Below, one piece after another: positions 41,756 to 49,694 of a stretch of DNA of 64,000 bases. Origin of the DNA: an uncultured Treponema sp. (GTDB lineage Bacteria; Spirochaetota; Spirochaetia; Treponematales; Treponemataceae); assembly GCA_946186185.1 (NCBI GenBank), contig CAMHMJ010000016.1, positions 1 to 64,000 of the forward strand, in the 5' to 3' direction. The position numbers were made by a program, and so were the translations under genes. The number at the start of each line of letters is the position of its first letter. Position 1 is the first letter of the stretch. Below the pieces are notes generated by a model, which was given only the letters and a program-made list of their open reading frames with translations, made no database searches and was not told where the DNA came from.

Positions 41756-43003
41756 TTATAGTCCGTGGTAATAAATATCTTCGTCCTCGTCGGGCGGAGT
41801 GAAAATTCCACTCTGGGTGCCCGGTTTTCCCTGAGCAGACTGGGCTTTTGCCTTATCTATATTTTCCTGATATTCCGGAGGTACATTCGTTCCGTATATC
41901 TTCTTTACCACAGTTTCAAATTTTTTTACAAGATAATCATCGTCATCATCGTTGCCGGCTGCCGGCTTTTTGCCGTTCTGGGCTCCTTTTCCGAATACCG
42001 GATCCGATTGAATATCCGGCTGGTAACTTGACGGCTGATTGGAAATAGGAACAGGTGCACCGCAGTGAGGACATTTTTTGTAAAGCCCCGCAAGATAGAT
42101 TCCGTTGCAGTATTCGCATTTTTCCTGATTTGTGTAGCCCGCCGGGCACTTTTTTGCCATCCGGTATTTTTTGCTGAAGGGATGCCAGCCAAACTGAGCG
42201 GCAATATAGATTGCGGCCATAATGGTTACTATAACAAAGGAAATAACTCCTTCTGTTTCAACATAGGACTCCATTACAACCGGAGTGAGTTCATCAAATG
42301 CCGCTTCAATTGCCTGTCCTACATCGTACTGGTCCCGCTGTAAAAGCCGTTTCTGGAGTTCCCCATTAAAGAAATCGGTTTCTTTTCTTCCCAGAATCGC
42401 ATCGGTGCTGTCGCCCTGCATTCCTTCCCAGGCCCAGTCGTCAAAATTGTCCGATAAATCCGTGTCTGCTGCATAAACAATCAGCCAGTGCTTTTCATCG
42501 CTGAAATTATCTACATACCAGTCGTAGGCGTATTTTTCAAGGGTTGAGTAGTATTCCTTCCATTCATCCGCGGTTATTGTAAGAACCGCCGGGGTGATTC
42601 CGGTCTCGTCCTGAAAGCGCAAAAGCGAGTCGTACAGGCTTTCCCGGTTTCCGATTACATTCACTTTGTCCTGGATTACAATCCGGGTGTTGTATTCCAT
42701 GTACAGCTTGCTTGGGTTTCGTTTTATTGTCAGGAAGCTGCCCAGACAGATAAGAATAGCAAATAAGCAGCCGAAGAAGGTTTTTGCAACATATTTTCCG
42801 TCTTTAAAATCCGGCTTTATCGCAAAGTTTGTATAGAAATAGGTGGGCACACCGTTCTTGTAGTAGACATATCTTTTTGCGCCTGGAAAATACGAATTTC
42901 TGGTTATTCGTGATGCGCCTGAGCCTGAACCTGAACCGGAACTGGAGTGGCTGCTTGAATGACTTCCGCCTGAATGGCTTCCGCCGCCTGATGAATGTGG
43001 CAT
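41756..43003 (-). CDS. TPM-like membrane protein with zinc ribbon and C-terminal extension, paralog 2
   Basis: This 415-residue member has the tail MPHSSGGGSHSGGSHSSSHSSSGSGSGSG, FPGAKRYVYYKNGVPTYFYTNFAI, a first helix (about 75-98) and the TPM-like domain (KVNVIGNRESLYDSLLRFQDETGITPAV, DEKHWLIVYA, WAWEGMQGDSTDAIL). A second helix and the ribbon CPAGYTNQEKCEYCNGIYLAGLYKKCPHCG are followed by about 95 extra residues. That extension has a run of Asp (NDDDDDY), a Lys-rich helix and an acidic end (DEDEDIYYHGL). It starts 25 nt after the stop of paralog 1, clearly in one operon. Confidence 0.7.
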   Translation of the reverse strand: MPHSSGGGSHSGGSHSSSHSSSGSGSGSGASRITRNSYFPGAKRYVYYKNGVPTYFYTNFAIKPDFKDGKYVAKTFFGCLFAILICLGSFLTIKRNPSKLYMEYNTRIVIQDKVNVIGNRESLYDSLLRFQDETGITPAVLTITADEWKEYYSTLEKYAYDWYVDNFSDEKHWLIVYAADTDLSDNFDDWAWEGMQGDSTDAILGRKETDFFNGELQKRLLQRDQYDVGQAIEAAFDELTPVVMESYVETEGVISFVIVTIMAAIYIAAQFGWHPFSKKYRMAKKCPAGYTNQEKCEYCNGIYLAGLYKKCPHCGAPVPISNQPSSYQPDIQSDPVFGKGAQNGKKPAAGNDDDDDYLVKKFETVVKKIYGTNVPPEYQENIDKAKAQSAQGKPGTQSGIFTPPDEDEDIYYHGL

Positions 43004-43028
43004 GATTTACCCCTTTTGCTAACCGTTT

Positions 43029-43964
43029 TTATTTTGTCTCAATATTTGCGCCGCAGTGCGGGCAGTTTTTGTGTAATCCAACGATATAGATTCCACCGCA
43101 GTGGGTGCATTTTTCCTGATCCGTAAACTTATCCGGGCATTCAACCGCCGCTTTGTATTTTTTCTTGTTTATCGGGTGTATGTCAAATGCGTCTATACTC
43201 CACTTTATAAAGAAGAAGGAAATAAAGAGCAGGGCAATCAGGTTTTCCGGTGCCATGTACACCGTCATTACTACCGGAGTGAGGGTGTCAAAGGCAATGG
43301 CAAAGGCTTCTGCCACGGTGTAATCGTTCCGTTTTAAAAGAGCCTTGTGGAGGGTGTCGTTAAATAAATCAGTTTCGTGGTCGCTTAAAATTCCGTCGGT
43401 CCTGTCGCCCTGCATACCTTCCCAGGCCCAGTCTTCAAAGTCATTGTTAAAATCCGTAGAGTACACTATCAGCCAGTGCTTTTCGTTTTTTCCAAAAAGC
43501 TGGATGTAGGAATCGTAGGCGTATTTTTCCAGGTTTTCGTAGTCGTTTTTCCAGTAGCTTTTGGGAACAGTAATAACGGAAGGGGAAATGCCGGTGGTAT
43601 TTAGAAAGCGCTTCATTGCGCCTTCCAGCTGTTTCCGTTCGGTGATAACTCCCGCATTATCGATGATATAGGAGGTGGTGTCGTAGTTCTGCCTGAGCTT
43701 CATAGGTGTATGCAGAAGGCCCACAAAAATTATGCACCAGATAAAAAGGAGGATTCCTCCAAAGATGATTTTATCTTTCAGGGGTTCTGTTTTGTGAACG
43801 TCGAAGTCTGTGTAAAAGAAAACCGGTTCATTATCCCTGTAGTAAACCCAGCGGGTTGCTCCCTTGAAGGGTTTGGATTTGCACTTGTGGGAAGCGCCGA
43901 CTCCGCTGTGACTTCCTCCATGACTTCCGCCTGAATGACTTCCACCGCCTGATGAATGTGGCAT
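43029..43964 (-). CDS. TPM-like membrane protein with zinc ribbon, paralog 1
   Basis: At 311 residues this is the most upstream gene of the minus-strand array. The short tail MPHSSGGGSHSGGSHGGSHSGVG is followed by FKGATRWVYYRDNEPVFFYTDFDV, a helix (about 60-83), the TPM-like domain (NAGVITERKQLEGAMKRFLNTTGISPSV, HWLIVYS, WAWEGMQGDRTDGIL, KALLKRNDYTVAEA), a second helix and the ribbon CPDKFTDQEKCTHCGGIYIVGLHKNCPHCG. The track begins 96 nt earlier. ATG 43964 has GGGGAG upstream and aligns with the other four paralogs. A minus-strand TATAAT at 44059-44064 gives a leader of about 88 nt. Confidence 0.7.
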   Translation of the reverse strand: MPHSSGGGSHSGGSHGGSHSGVGASHKCKSKPFKGATRWVYYRDNEPVFFYTDFDVHKTEPLKDKIIFGGILLFIWCIIFVGLLHTPMKLRQNYDTTSYIIDNAGVITERKQLEGAMKRFLNTTGISPSVITVPKSYWKNDYENLEKYAYDSYIQLFGKNEKHWLIVYSTDFNNDFEDWAWEGMQGDRTDGILSDHETDLFNDTLHKALLKRNDYTVAEAFAIAFDTLTPVVMTVYMAPENLIALLFISFFFIKWSIDAFDIHPINKKKYKAAVECPDKFTDQEKCTHCGGIYIVGLHKNCPHCGANIETK

Positions 43965-44058
43965 GATTTTCTCCCCTTGATAATGAAATTCGTGCTCAGC
44001 AGGGTGCGTCCGTTTTACATTTAAAAATATTTTTCCCGGAAGCCCTGATAACTTTTCC

Positions 44059-44064
44059 ATTATA
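44059..44064 (-). promoter_or_regulatory. -10 box for the TPM array
   Basis: Minus-strand TATAAT (ATTATA on the plus strand) upstream of TPM paralog 1. The -35 region 17 nt away reads TAGCAC. The divergent ettA gene has a TATAAT-like box (near 44090) on the other strand. Confidence 0.4.
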
Positions 44065-44148
44065 GAATGAAAGAATAAAATGTGCTATATTATAATTGAA
44101 AGAAATAATCTGGATTCGATATTTAAGAAATTATAAGGAGTAGCTTGG

Positions 44149-45885
44149 ATGGCAAAAACTTTCGACGACAAAAAAATCATCTACACAATGGACAGAGTTT
44201 CCCGTGCTTACGGAACAAAGGTTGTTTTAAAAGATATAAGCATTTCTTATTATTACGGGGCAAAAATTGGTGTACTCGGTGCAAACGGTGCCGGTAAATC
44301 AAGCCTTTTTAAGATTCTTGCAGGAATCGATAAGGATTTTACAGGAGAAACAACCCTTGCTCCGGGATACACAATCGGCTATCTTGAGCAGGAACCTTAC
44401 CTTGAACCTGGAAAAACTGTAATGGAAGTTGTAAAAGAGGGCGTAAAGGAAATTACAGACCTTCTTGAAGAATTTGATAAAATCAACGAAGCATTTGGTG
44501 ACCCGGATGCTGATATCGACAAGCTCTGTGCCCGCCAGGGTGAAGTTCAGGAAAAACTGGACGCTCTGGATGCATGGAATCTGGATAATAATCTTGAACT
44601 GGCTATGGATGCTCTCCGCTGTCCGCCAAGCGATCAGGTGGTAGACGTACTTTCCGGAGGTGAACGCCGCCGAGTTGCCCTCTGCCGCCTTCTTCTTCAG
44701 AAACCGGATATCCTGCTTTTGGACGAACCTACAAACCATCTTGATGCAGAAACTGTTGCCTGGCTTGAAAAACACCTCCACGACTATCCGGGAACTGTTA
44801 TTGCCATTACCCACGACCGCTACTTCCTTGATGAAGTTGCAGGCTGGATTCTGGAACTTGACCGTGGAGAAGGCTATCCGTTCAAGGGAAACTATTCCAG
44901 CTGGCTTGAGCAGAAGAACCAGCGCCTTGCACTTGAAAGCAAAAACGAATCTGCCCGCCAGAAGGAAATCCAGAGAGAGCTTGAATGGATTCACATGGGC
45001 GCTAAAGGCCGCCAGGCTAAGCACAAGGAACACATCACCCGCTATAACGAGCTTATGAGCCAGGAATCCAAAAAGCAGCTGAAGGATACACAGATTAGTA
45101 TTCCTGCTGGTCCGCGCTTAGGTGGACAGGTTATTGACCTGGAAGGAGTTTCAAAATCCTTTGGCGACAAGCTTTTGTTCGACAACTTGAGCGTTCATAT
45201 TCCTGCCGGTGCAATCGTGGGAATCGTTGGTCCAAACGGTGCCGGAAAAACAACTCTTTTCAAGATGATTGCGGATGCAGCCGGCTTTGAAACCGGAGAA
45301 AAACCTGATGCAGGAACAATCAAAGTTGGTTCAACTGTAAAACTTGTTTATGTAGACCAGATGAGAAGCGGCCTTGATCCGAATAAAACTGTTTACGAAA
45401 CCTTAGGCGGCGGTGCCGACATGATTAAGCTTGGTGCAGTGGACGAAAAGGGCCGGGCTCTTGAAGGCGGTGTTCGTGAAGTTAATGCCCATGCCTACTG
45501 CGGCTGGTTCAACTTTGCCGGTGCAGACCAGAACAAAAAGGTGAGAGTTCTTTCCGGTGGTGAAAAGAACCGCCTTAATCTTGGAATGATGCTCAAGGAA
45601 GCAGGAAATGTGCTCCTTTTCGACGAACCTACAAACGACCTGGACGTTCAGACTGTTCGTGCTCTGGAAGAAGCTCTTGAAGATTTTGCCGGCTGTGCAA
45701 TGGTAGTAAGTCACGACCGCTGGTTCCTGGACAGAATCTGTACGCACATTCTTGCTTTCGAAAACAATTCAGAGGTTCGCTTCTTTGAAGGAAACTGGTC
45801 AGAATATGCTGAATGGAAGATGAAGGAATTCGGAGAAGAAGCCGGAGTTCCAAAGCGCACAGTTTACAGAAAATTGAGCAGATAG
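44149..45885 (+). CDS. ettA: ABC-F ATPase EttA (energy-dependent translational throttle)
   Basis: EttA binds the ribosomal E site and controls the first steps of elongation according to ATP level. The 578-residue soluble protein has two ABC domains: GANGAGKSS / LSGGERRRVAL / LLLDEPTNHLD, and GPNGAGKTT / LSGGEKNRLNL / LLFDEPTNDLD. Between them are the P-site tRNA-interaction linker (LEWIHMGAKGRQAKHKEH) and an EttA-type arm in the first domain (LLEEFDKINEAFGDPDADIDKL). AAGGAGTAGC precedes the ATG. It diverges from the TPM array. The opening MDRVSRAYGTKVVLKDIS matches EttA rather than drug-resistance ABC-F proteins. Confidence 0.95.
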   Translation: MAKTFDDKKIIYTMDRVSRAYGTKVVLKDISISYYYGAKIGVLGANGAGKSSLFKILAGIDKDFTGETTLAPGYTIGYLEQEPYLEPGKTVMEVVKEGVKEITDLLEEFDKINEAFGDPDADIDKLCARQGEVQEKLDALDAWNLDNNLELAMDALRCPPSDQVVDVLSGGERRRVALCRLLLQKPDILLLDEPTNHLDAETVAWLEKHLHDYPGTVIAITHDRYFLDEVAGWILELDRGEGYPFKGNYSSWLEQKNQRLALESKNESARQKEIQRELEWIHMGAKGRQAKHKEHITRYNELMSQESKKQLKDTQISIPAGPRLGGQVIDLEGVSKSFGDKLLFDNLSVHIPAGAIVGIVGPNGAGKTTLFKMIADAAGFETGEKPDAGTIKVGSTVKLVYVDQMRSGLDPNKTVYETLGGGADMIKLGAVDEKGRALEGGVREVNAHAYCGWFNFAGADQNKKVRVLSGGEKNRLNLGMMLKEAGNVLLFDEPTNDLDVQTVRALEEALEDFAGCAMVVSHDRWFLDRICTHILAFENNSEVRFFEGNWSEYAEWKMKEFGEEAGVPKRTVYRKLSR

Positions 45886-45894
45886 AAGGAATGC

Positions 45895-46000
45895 GGAAAC
45901 GGTACAGCCGTTTCTTGATATGGACAGCCTGAAAATTGCTTTTGCAATTTTTTTAGCGCTGTCCAATAAAACACCGGCCGCCAGCGGCCTTACACAAGAG
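45895..46000 (+). promoter_or_regulatory. diverged structured leader, copy E (pspC)
   Basis: The hairpin GAAACGG-tacag-CCGTTTC is followed by GGACAGC (45922-45928), which pairs with GCTGTCC (45958-45964) around AAAATTGC-tttt-GCAATTTT plus a T run. The downstream hairpin GGCCG-ccag-CGGCC (45976-45989) replaces the AAGCAGC stem, and GAGG precedes the ATG. The first hairpin sits where the preceding unit's second stem is in the tandem C copies, so E looks like an old tandem pair whose stems have been rewritten while pairing was kept. Confidence 0.6.
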
Positions 46001-46006
46001 GCAATT

Positions 46007-46300
46007 ATGGAAAAGAGACTTTATCGTTCTAACAACAAAAAGCTTGCCGGAGTATGTGCCGGAATCGCAGAATATTTTGACATTGACCCGACTCTGGTTC
46101 GGGTTTTGTGGGTGCTTTTCATTCTTGCAGGTGGAAGCGGAATTTTAGCGTATATCATCTGTGCTTTCGTAATTCCATCAAAAGCTGAAGTAACTGCTGC
46201 AGAAGCAAACGGAGAAGCTGCGGAAAAGACAGCCGGTGACGGAAGCTGGAAAGCGGAAAAAGACAGCGCCGAAGAAACGGAAGCTACAACTACCGAGTAG
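46007..46300 (+). CDS. PspC-domain membrane protein
   Basis: This 97-residue protein has the complete PspC domain: KRLYRSNNKKLAGVCAGIAEYFDIDPTLVRVLWVLFILAGGSGILAYIICAFVIPSK, with one or two membrane helices, and a charged Ala/Glu/Lys-rich tail. PspC proteins sense membrane stress and signal to PspA/PspB or other partners. The ORF track starts at 45920 inside the leader; ATG 46007 with GAGG upstream begins the domain correctly. It is preceded by leader copy E. No pspA is visible in the window. Confidence 0.92.
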   Translation: MEKRLYRSNNKKLAGVCAGIAEYFDIDPTLVRVLWVLFILAGGSGILAYIICAFVIPSKAEVTAAEANGEAAEKTAGDGSWKAEKDSAEETEATTTE

Positions 46301-46368
46301 TCTCAGGCTGTTTTTGAGTCGGAAGTGTTCCGGCTTAATGGCATGATGTGGTTATAAATTTTTGGGAA

Positions 46369-47040
46369 ATGGAAAAACAAATGGGCTCTTTGTATCAGGC
46401 TGCAATTTTTGATATGGACGGCACAATTCTGGATACCTTAGAGGATTTATGGTCTGCAGTAAATGCTGCACTTTCCGAGAATTCTCTTCCGGGGCGCTCT
46501 CTTGAAGAGGTTCGGGGCTTTGTTGGAAACGGCCTTTATAAGCTTGTGGAGCGCGCCGTTCCCTCCGGTACTTCCGATGAAGTGAAGGCAAGGGTTTTTA
46601 AAAGCTTTAACGATTACTATGCCCTTCATTCTTCTGAAAAAACAAAGCCATATCCGGGAATTGTACACATGCTTGAAAGCCTGAAAAAGAACGGCGTAAA
46701 AATTGCTGTCTGCTCCAACAAGCCGGACTATGCAGTTCAGGAATTGTGCCGAATTCATTTTCCGGGGCTTTTTGATGCCGCCGCCGGAGCAAAAGACAGG
46801 GAGCATGTAAAACCCTGCCCGGATGTTGTGAACGGAATTCTGGAAGAGCTTGGTGTTTCTAAAGAGAAGGCGGTTTACATCGGCGACTCCGAAGTTGATA
46901 TCCAGACCGCCAGAAATGCCGGGACCGCCTGCATTTCCGTCTGCTGGGGCTTCAAAACCCGCACTTTCCTGCAGGAAAACGGCGCCGAGCGCATCGTAAA
47001 CTCCGCCGCAGAACTGGAAGAAGAAATTTTGGGAATGTAA
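46369..47040 (+). CDS. gph: phosphoglycolate phosphatase-type HAD hydrolase
   Basis: This 223-residue HAD enzyme has FDMDGTILDTLEDLW (nucleophile Asp, motif I), a helical cap (residues about 25-95), VAVCSNKP-like motif II (IAVCSNKPDYAV), a Lys near CPDV, and YIGDSEVDIQTARNAG (motif IV). Gph removes phosphate from 2-phosphoglycolate made during DNA repair or oxygenase side reactions. Related enzymes act on pyrophosphate or sugar phosphates, so the substrate is not certain. TATAAA lies about 10 nt before ATG 46369. A second in-frame ATG is at 46381. A long palindromic repeat follows. Confidence 0.85.
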   Translation: MEKQMGSLYQAAIFDMDGTILDTLEDLWSAVNAALSENSLPGRSLEEVRGFVGNGLYKLVERAVPSGTSDEVKARVFKSFNDYYALHSSEKTKPYPGIVHMLESLKKNGVKIAVCSNKPDYAVQELCRIHFPGLFDAAAGAKDREHVKPCPDVVNGILEELGVSKEKAVYIGDSEVDIQTARNAGTACISVCWGFKTRTFLQENGAERIVNSAAELEEEILGM

Positions 47041-47042
47041 CA

Positions 47043-47256
47043 GGGCGAATATCGAGTTTGCAATTATAATAAAAAATTGGCGGTAGGGTAGCGGAATGCG
47101 GGCAAAAAAACTCTGTTTGTGGCTGCCGCGTAAGCGGCAATTAATGAGTTCCTTTGCCACAAACAGCGTTTAGCGCGCTAGCGCGCGGTTTTGACCCGCA
47201 GGACGCGAACCGGTAGCCAATTTTTAATGAGAATTTATAAAACTCGATATTCGACC
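47043..47256. repeat. long cruciform repeat, copy 1
   Basis: Outer stem GGGCGAATATCGAGTTT (47043-47059) pairs with AAACTCGATATTCGACC (47240-47256). The inner arm AAAAATTGGC pairs with GCCAATTTTT. The core contains CTGTTTGTGGCnGCC../..GGCAnnnGCCACAAACAG, a GCCGC-gtaa-GCGGC hairpin and GCGCGCTAGCGCGC. There is no ORF of note. It is near-identical to the element at 56.4 kb in the opposite orientation. Confidence 0.8.
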
Positions 47257-47288
47257 AATTAAATTGCAAATAATTATTGGAGATATAT

Positions 47289-48713
47289 ATGGCAAAAACT
47301 AAAGAACTTACAAAACCCGCTTTATACGGGGAAGGGCTTGTTGAAAATTACAAGAATTTCTTGAACAACGGTAAGACGGAGCGGGAGTGCGTTGCTCAGA
47401 TTATTGAGGGTGCCCGCGCCTTTGGGTTTAAGGATATTTCAGAGTATAAAAAACTGAAGGAAGGAGACAAGGTTTATGTTCAGAAAATGAACAAGGCCAT
47501 TGCCCTTTTTGTGATTGGCTCTGAAAGCATTGAAACGGGAATGAACATTCTTGGTGCCCACATCGATTCACCGCGACTGGATGCAAAGCAGAATCCGATT
47601 TACGAAAAGGATTTTGTAACATACCTGAACACTCATTACTACGGCGGAATCAAAAAGTACCAGTGGGTGACAATTCCTCTCGCAATTCACGGCGTTGTGT
47701 GCAAGGCAGACGGAACCGTTGTAAAGGTAAATGTTGGTGACGATGAGGGAGATCCGGTTTTCTGTATTTCGGATATTTTGCCGCACCTTGCTCAGGACCA
47801 GATGAAGAAGGCCGGTTCGGAAATCATCAAGGGTGAAGATCTGGATGTAATCATCGGTTCCATTAAGCCAAACAAAAATGAAGAAAAATCTGACGAAGAT
47901 AAGAAGGATAAAAAGAAGAAGGACAAGGCTTCCGGCAAAAAAATCATCTTAAAGCTTCTGAAAGAAAAATACGGAATTGAAGAAAAGGATTTTGAATCCG
48001 CAGAGCTGGAAATCGTTCCGGCAGGAAAGGCCCGGGACTGCGGTTTTGACCGTTCCCTGATTCTTGGCTACGGACAGGACGACCGTTCCTGCGCATTCAC
48101 TTCTTTTGCCGCCCTGATGGACTTTTCTTGTGCTGCAGACAGCGCTAAAAAGGCTCCGAAGCGCACCTGCGTTTGCCTTTGCGTTGATAAGGAAGAAATC
48201 GGTTCTGTGGGAGCAACCGGAATGGGCTCACATTTCTTTGAGAATGCAGTTGCAGAAATCGTGGAAAAAACAATGCATTCCTACAGCGAGCTTTCCGTTC
48301 GCCGGGCCCTTGCAAACAGCTTTATGCTTTCAAGCGATGTAAATGCCGCTTACGACCCGATTAACGCCGGCCTTTATGACAGAGACAATGCTTCCTTCCT
48401 TGGGGGCGGCCTTGTATTCAACAAGTACACCGGAAGCCGTGGAAAATCCGGCGCTTCTGACGCAAATCCTGAGTTCATCGCAAAGCTTCGGGGCTGCATG
48501 AACGGTGCTGATGTTGCGTACCAGATGGCTGAGCTTGGCCGTGTAGATCAGGGTGGCGGTGGAACTATCGCATACCTTGCGGCAAAATACGGAATGAACG
48601 TAATCGACGCTGGAGTTTCGGTTTTGAGCATGCACGCTCCATGGGAACTGACCGCCGCCGCCGACATCCAGCACGCCTACAACGGCTACAGGGCATTTTT
48701 GACTCTGGTATAA
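47289..48713 (+). CDS. M18-family aspartyl aminopeptidase
   Basis: This 474-residue cytoplasmic zinc peptidase releases N-terminal, mainly acidic, residues. Metal and catalytic motifs are present: ILGAHIDSPRLD (His-x-Asp, about residue 95), GYGQDDRSCAFTSFAAL (bridging Asp), VCLCVDKEEIGSVGATG (Glu-Glu pair), DVNAAYDP and the C-terminal SMHAPWELT. An extra Lys/Asp-rich segment (about 195-215, EKSDEDKKDKKKKDK) lies in the middle. ATG 47289 with GGAG 7 nt upstream is better than the track start. It is isolated between repeat elements. Confidence 0.93.
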   Translation: MAKTKELTKPALYGEGLVENYKNFLNNGKTERECVAQIIEGARAFGFKDISEYKKLKEGDKVYVQKMNKAIALFVIGSESIETGMNILGAHIDSPRLDAKQNPIYEKDFVTYLNTHYYGGIKKYQWVTIPLAIHGVVCKADGTVVKVNVGDDEGDPVFCISDILPHLAQDQMKKAGSEIIKGEDLDVIIGSIKPNKNEEKSDEDKKDKKKKDKASGKKIILKLLKEKYGIEEKDFESAELEIVPAGKARDCGFDRSLILGYGQDDRSCAFTSFAALMDFSCAADSAKKAPKRTCVCLCVDKEEIGSVGATGMGSHFFENAVAEIVEKTMHSYSELSVRRALANSFMLSSDVNAAYDPINAGLYDRDNASFLGGGLVFNKYTGSRGKSGASDANPEFIAKLRGCMNGADVAYQMAELGRVDQGGGGTIAYLAAKYGMNVIDAGVSVLSMHAPWELTAAADIQHAYNGYRAFLTLV

Positions 48714-48718
48714 CCGGT

Positions 48719-48898
48719 TTTCCGGGTGGGAGGCTCCGGGAGCAGGACACGCTCTTGAGAGGGAGCGGAGTTTTGTTCCTTAAAAAACAGCCCGGCGCCG
48801 GTATGGAGTGGTGCCGCATAACGGAAGTTGTGCGGCAGTGCGGAGCACCGAGCGTGAGCGGGCCACGGAACACCGGTGGGTGACGGCTACCGCCTGAA
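48719..48898. repeat. GC-rich intergenic repeat, third copy
   Basis: A gene-free stretch between the M18 gene and the next promoter. It shares GCGGAGCACCGAGC with the 23.4-kb copy, plus inverted repeats (CCGGTGTTCC/GGAACACCGG-like). No coding or mobile-element signal. Confidence 0.45.
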
Positions 48899-49008
48899 AA
48901 AAATATTATTTTGGTATTGGGTTATGTTGCCAAAATGGTGCGGAGGTTGTCTGAAAGGGGACTGAAAACTTCAGTACCAATTAAATTTTTTAATTTTTTT
49001 AAACCCAC

Positions 49009-49037
49009 TTGAAAATCTCGTGTTAAAAAATTATTAT
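49009..49037 (+). promoter_or_regulatory. leaderless promoter of the 179-aa hypothetical gene
   Basis: TTGAAA, 17-nt spacer, TATTAT, then 5 nt to the ATG at 49043. Confidence 0.6.
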
Positions 49038-49042
49038 ACGGT

Positions 49043-49582
49043 ATGGCTAATTCAGAAAAGATAAAGGACTTGATACAGGAATTCGTTGATTCCGAAACGA
49101 TAAATGCTGTTGAAAGTTTTACGCAGAATACAGAAAACAACAACCACGATGCGGACTTGATAGCAAAGATGTTCGGTTACAGCTTGAGCGGAAGTTTTTC
49201 GTCTTCTTCTGAGGATGAACAGAAAAAGCAGGTTACCAGTTTTAAGAACAACCTTAAGCTTTTGATTCAGAAAACCTGGGTTGAAAAGGACGATGTTACT
49301 CTTAAAGAGGAAATCCTTGACCGCCTTGAGGATTTGGATTGTGGCAGCGGAAAATGGCAGGAGGTTTATACTGAGCTTCTGACAATTATCGCAAGTTCTG
49401 TTTACCTGATGTTCGGTCAGCAGACAAAGTCCGACGATTTTGGTGAGTATTCTCTCCGAATTGATCCGGAATTTGGTATTTTCTGGTGGTTTATAAAGAG
49501 TCTGCCCGAAAAAGCAGAATGGTCTGATGAAAAATGTCGTAATGCCGTTCTGCTTGGAATGTACTTCCTTGCAAATTACTAA
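49043..49582 (+). CDS. hypothetical protein, 179 residues
   Basis: I do not recognise this protein. It is acidic, mostly helical, soluble and without signal peptide. It has a Ser-rich patch near residue 50 (SGSFSSSSEDEQ) and a more hydrophobic C-terminal half (YTELLTIIASSVYLMFGQQ, FGIFWWFIKSLPEKAEW). It has its own leaderless promoter and its own terminator, so it is a single-gene unit. It is real on the grounds of codon pattern and signals, with no function to propose. Confidence 0.75.
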   Translation: MANSEKIKDLIQEFVDSETINAVESFTQNTENNNHDADLIAKMFGYSLSGSFSSSSEDEQKKQVTSFKNNLKLLIQKTWVEKDDVTLKEEILDRLEDLDCGSGKWQEVYTELLTIIASSVYLMFGQQTKSDDFGEYSLRIDPEFGIFWWFIKSLPEKAEWSDEKCRNAVLLGMYFLANY

Positions 49583-49595
49583 TTTTTTATACAAG

Positions 49596-49630
49596 GCCGG
49601 AGCTTTTTAGTTCCGGCTTATTTTTTTTAT
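49596..49630 (+). terminator. terminator of the 179-aa hypothetical gene
   Basis: GCCGGA pairs with TCCGGC around a T-rich loop, then TTATTTTTTTT. Confidence 0.75.
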
Positions 49631-49694
49631 AGGCGCGGGAGCTCGAGGGGCTGTTTTTGAGCAGACCTGTGAGTTCGGATTTTAAGGGAAAATT

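Noticed and set aside
37700-44060. CRISPR-like array suggested by repeated DNA in 36-44 kb
   Set aside because: The repeats are paralogous gene starts (gatgaatgtggcat) and leader elements at irregular, kilobase spacing. There are no short regular spacers and no cas genes.
44299-45033. 244-codon minus-strand ORF opposite ettA
   Set aside because: It is a shadow of a highly conserved ABC-F gene, with Phe/Lys/Val-biased composition typical of antisense translation.
47043-47256. tRNA gene suggested by the nested hairpins
   Set aside because: The stems do not match cloverleaf lengths, and there is no TTCGA-type T-loop or CCA-end context. The element is a palindromic repeat.
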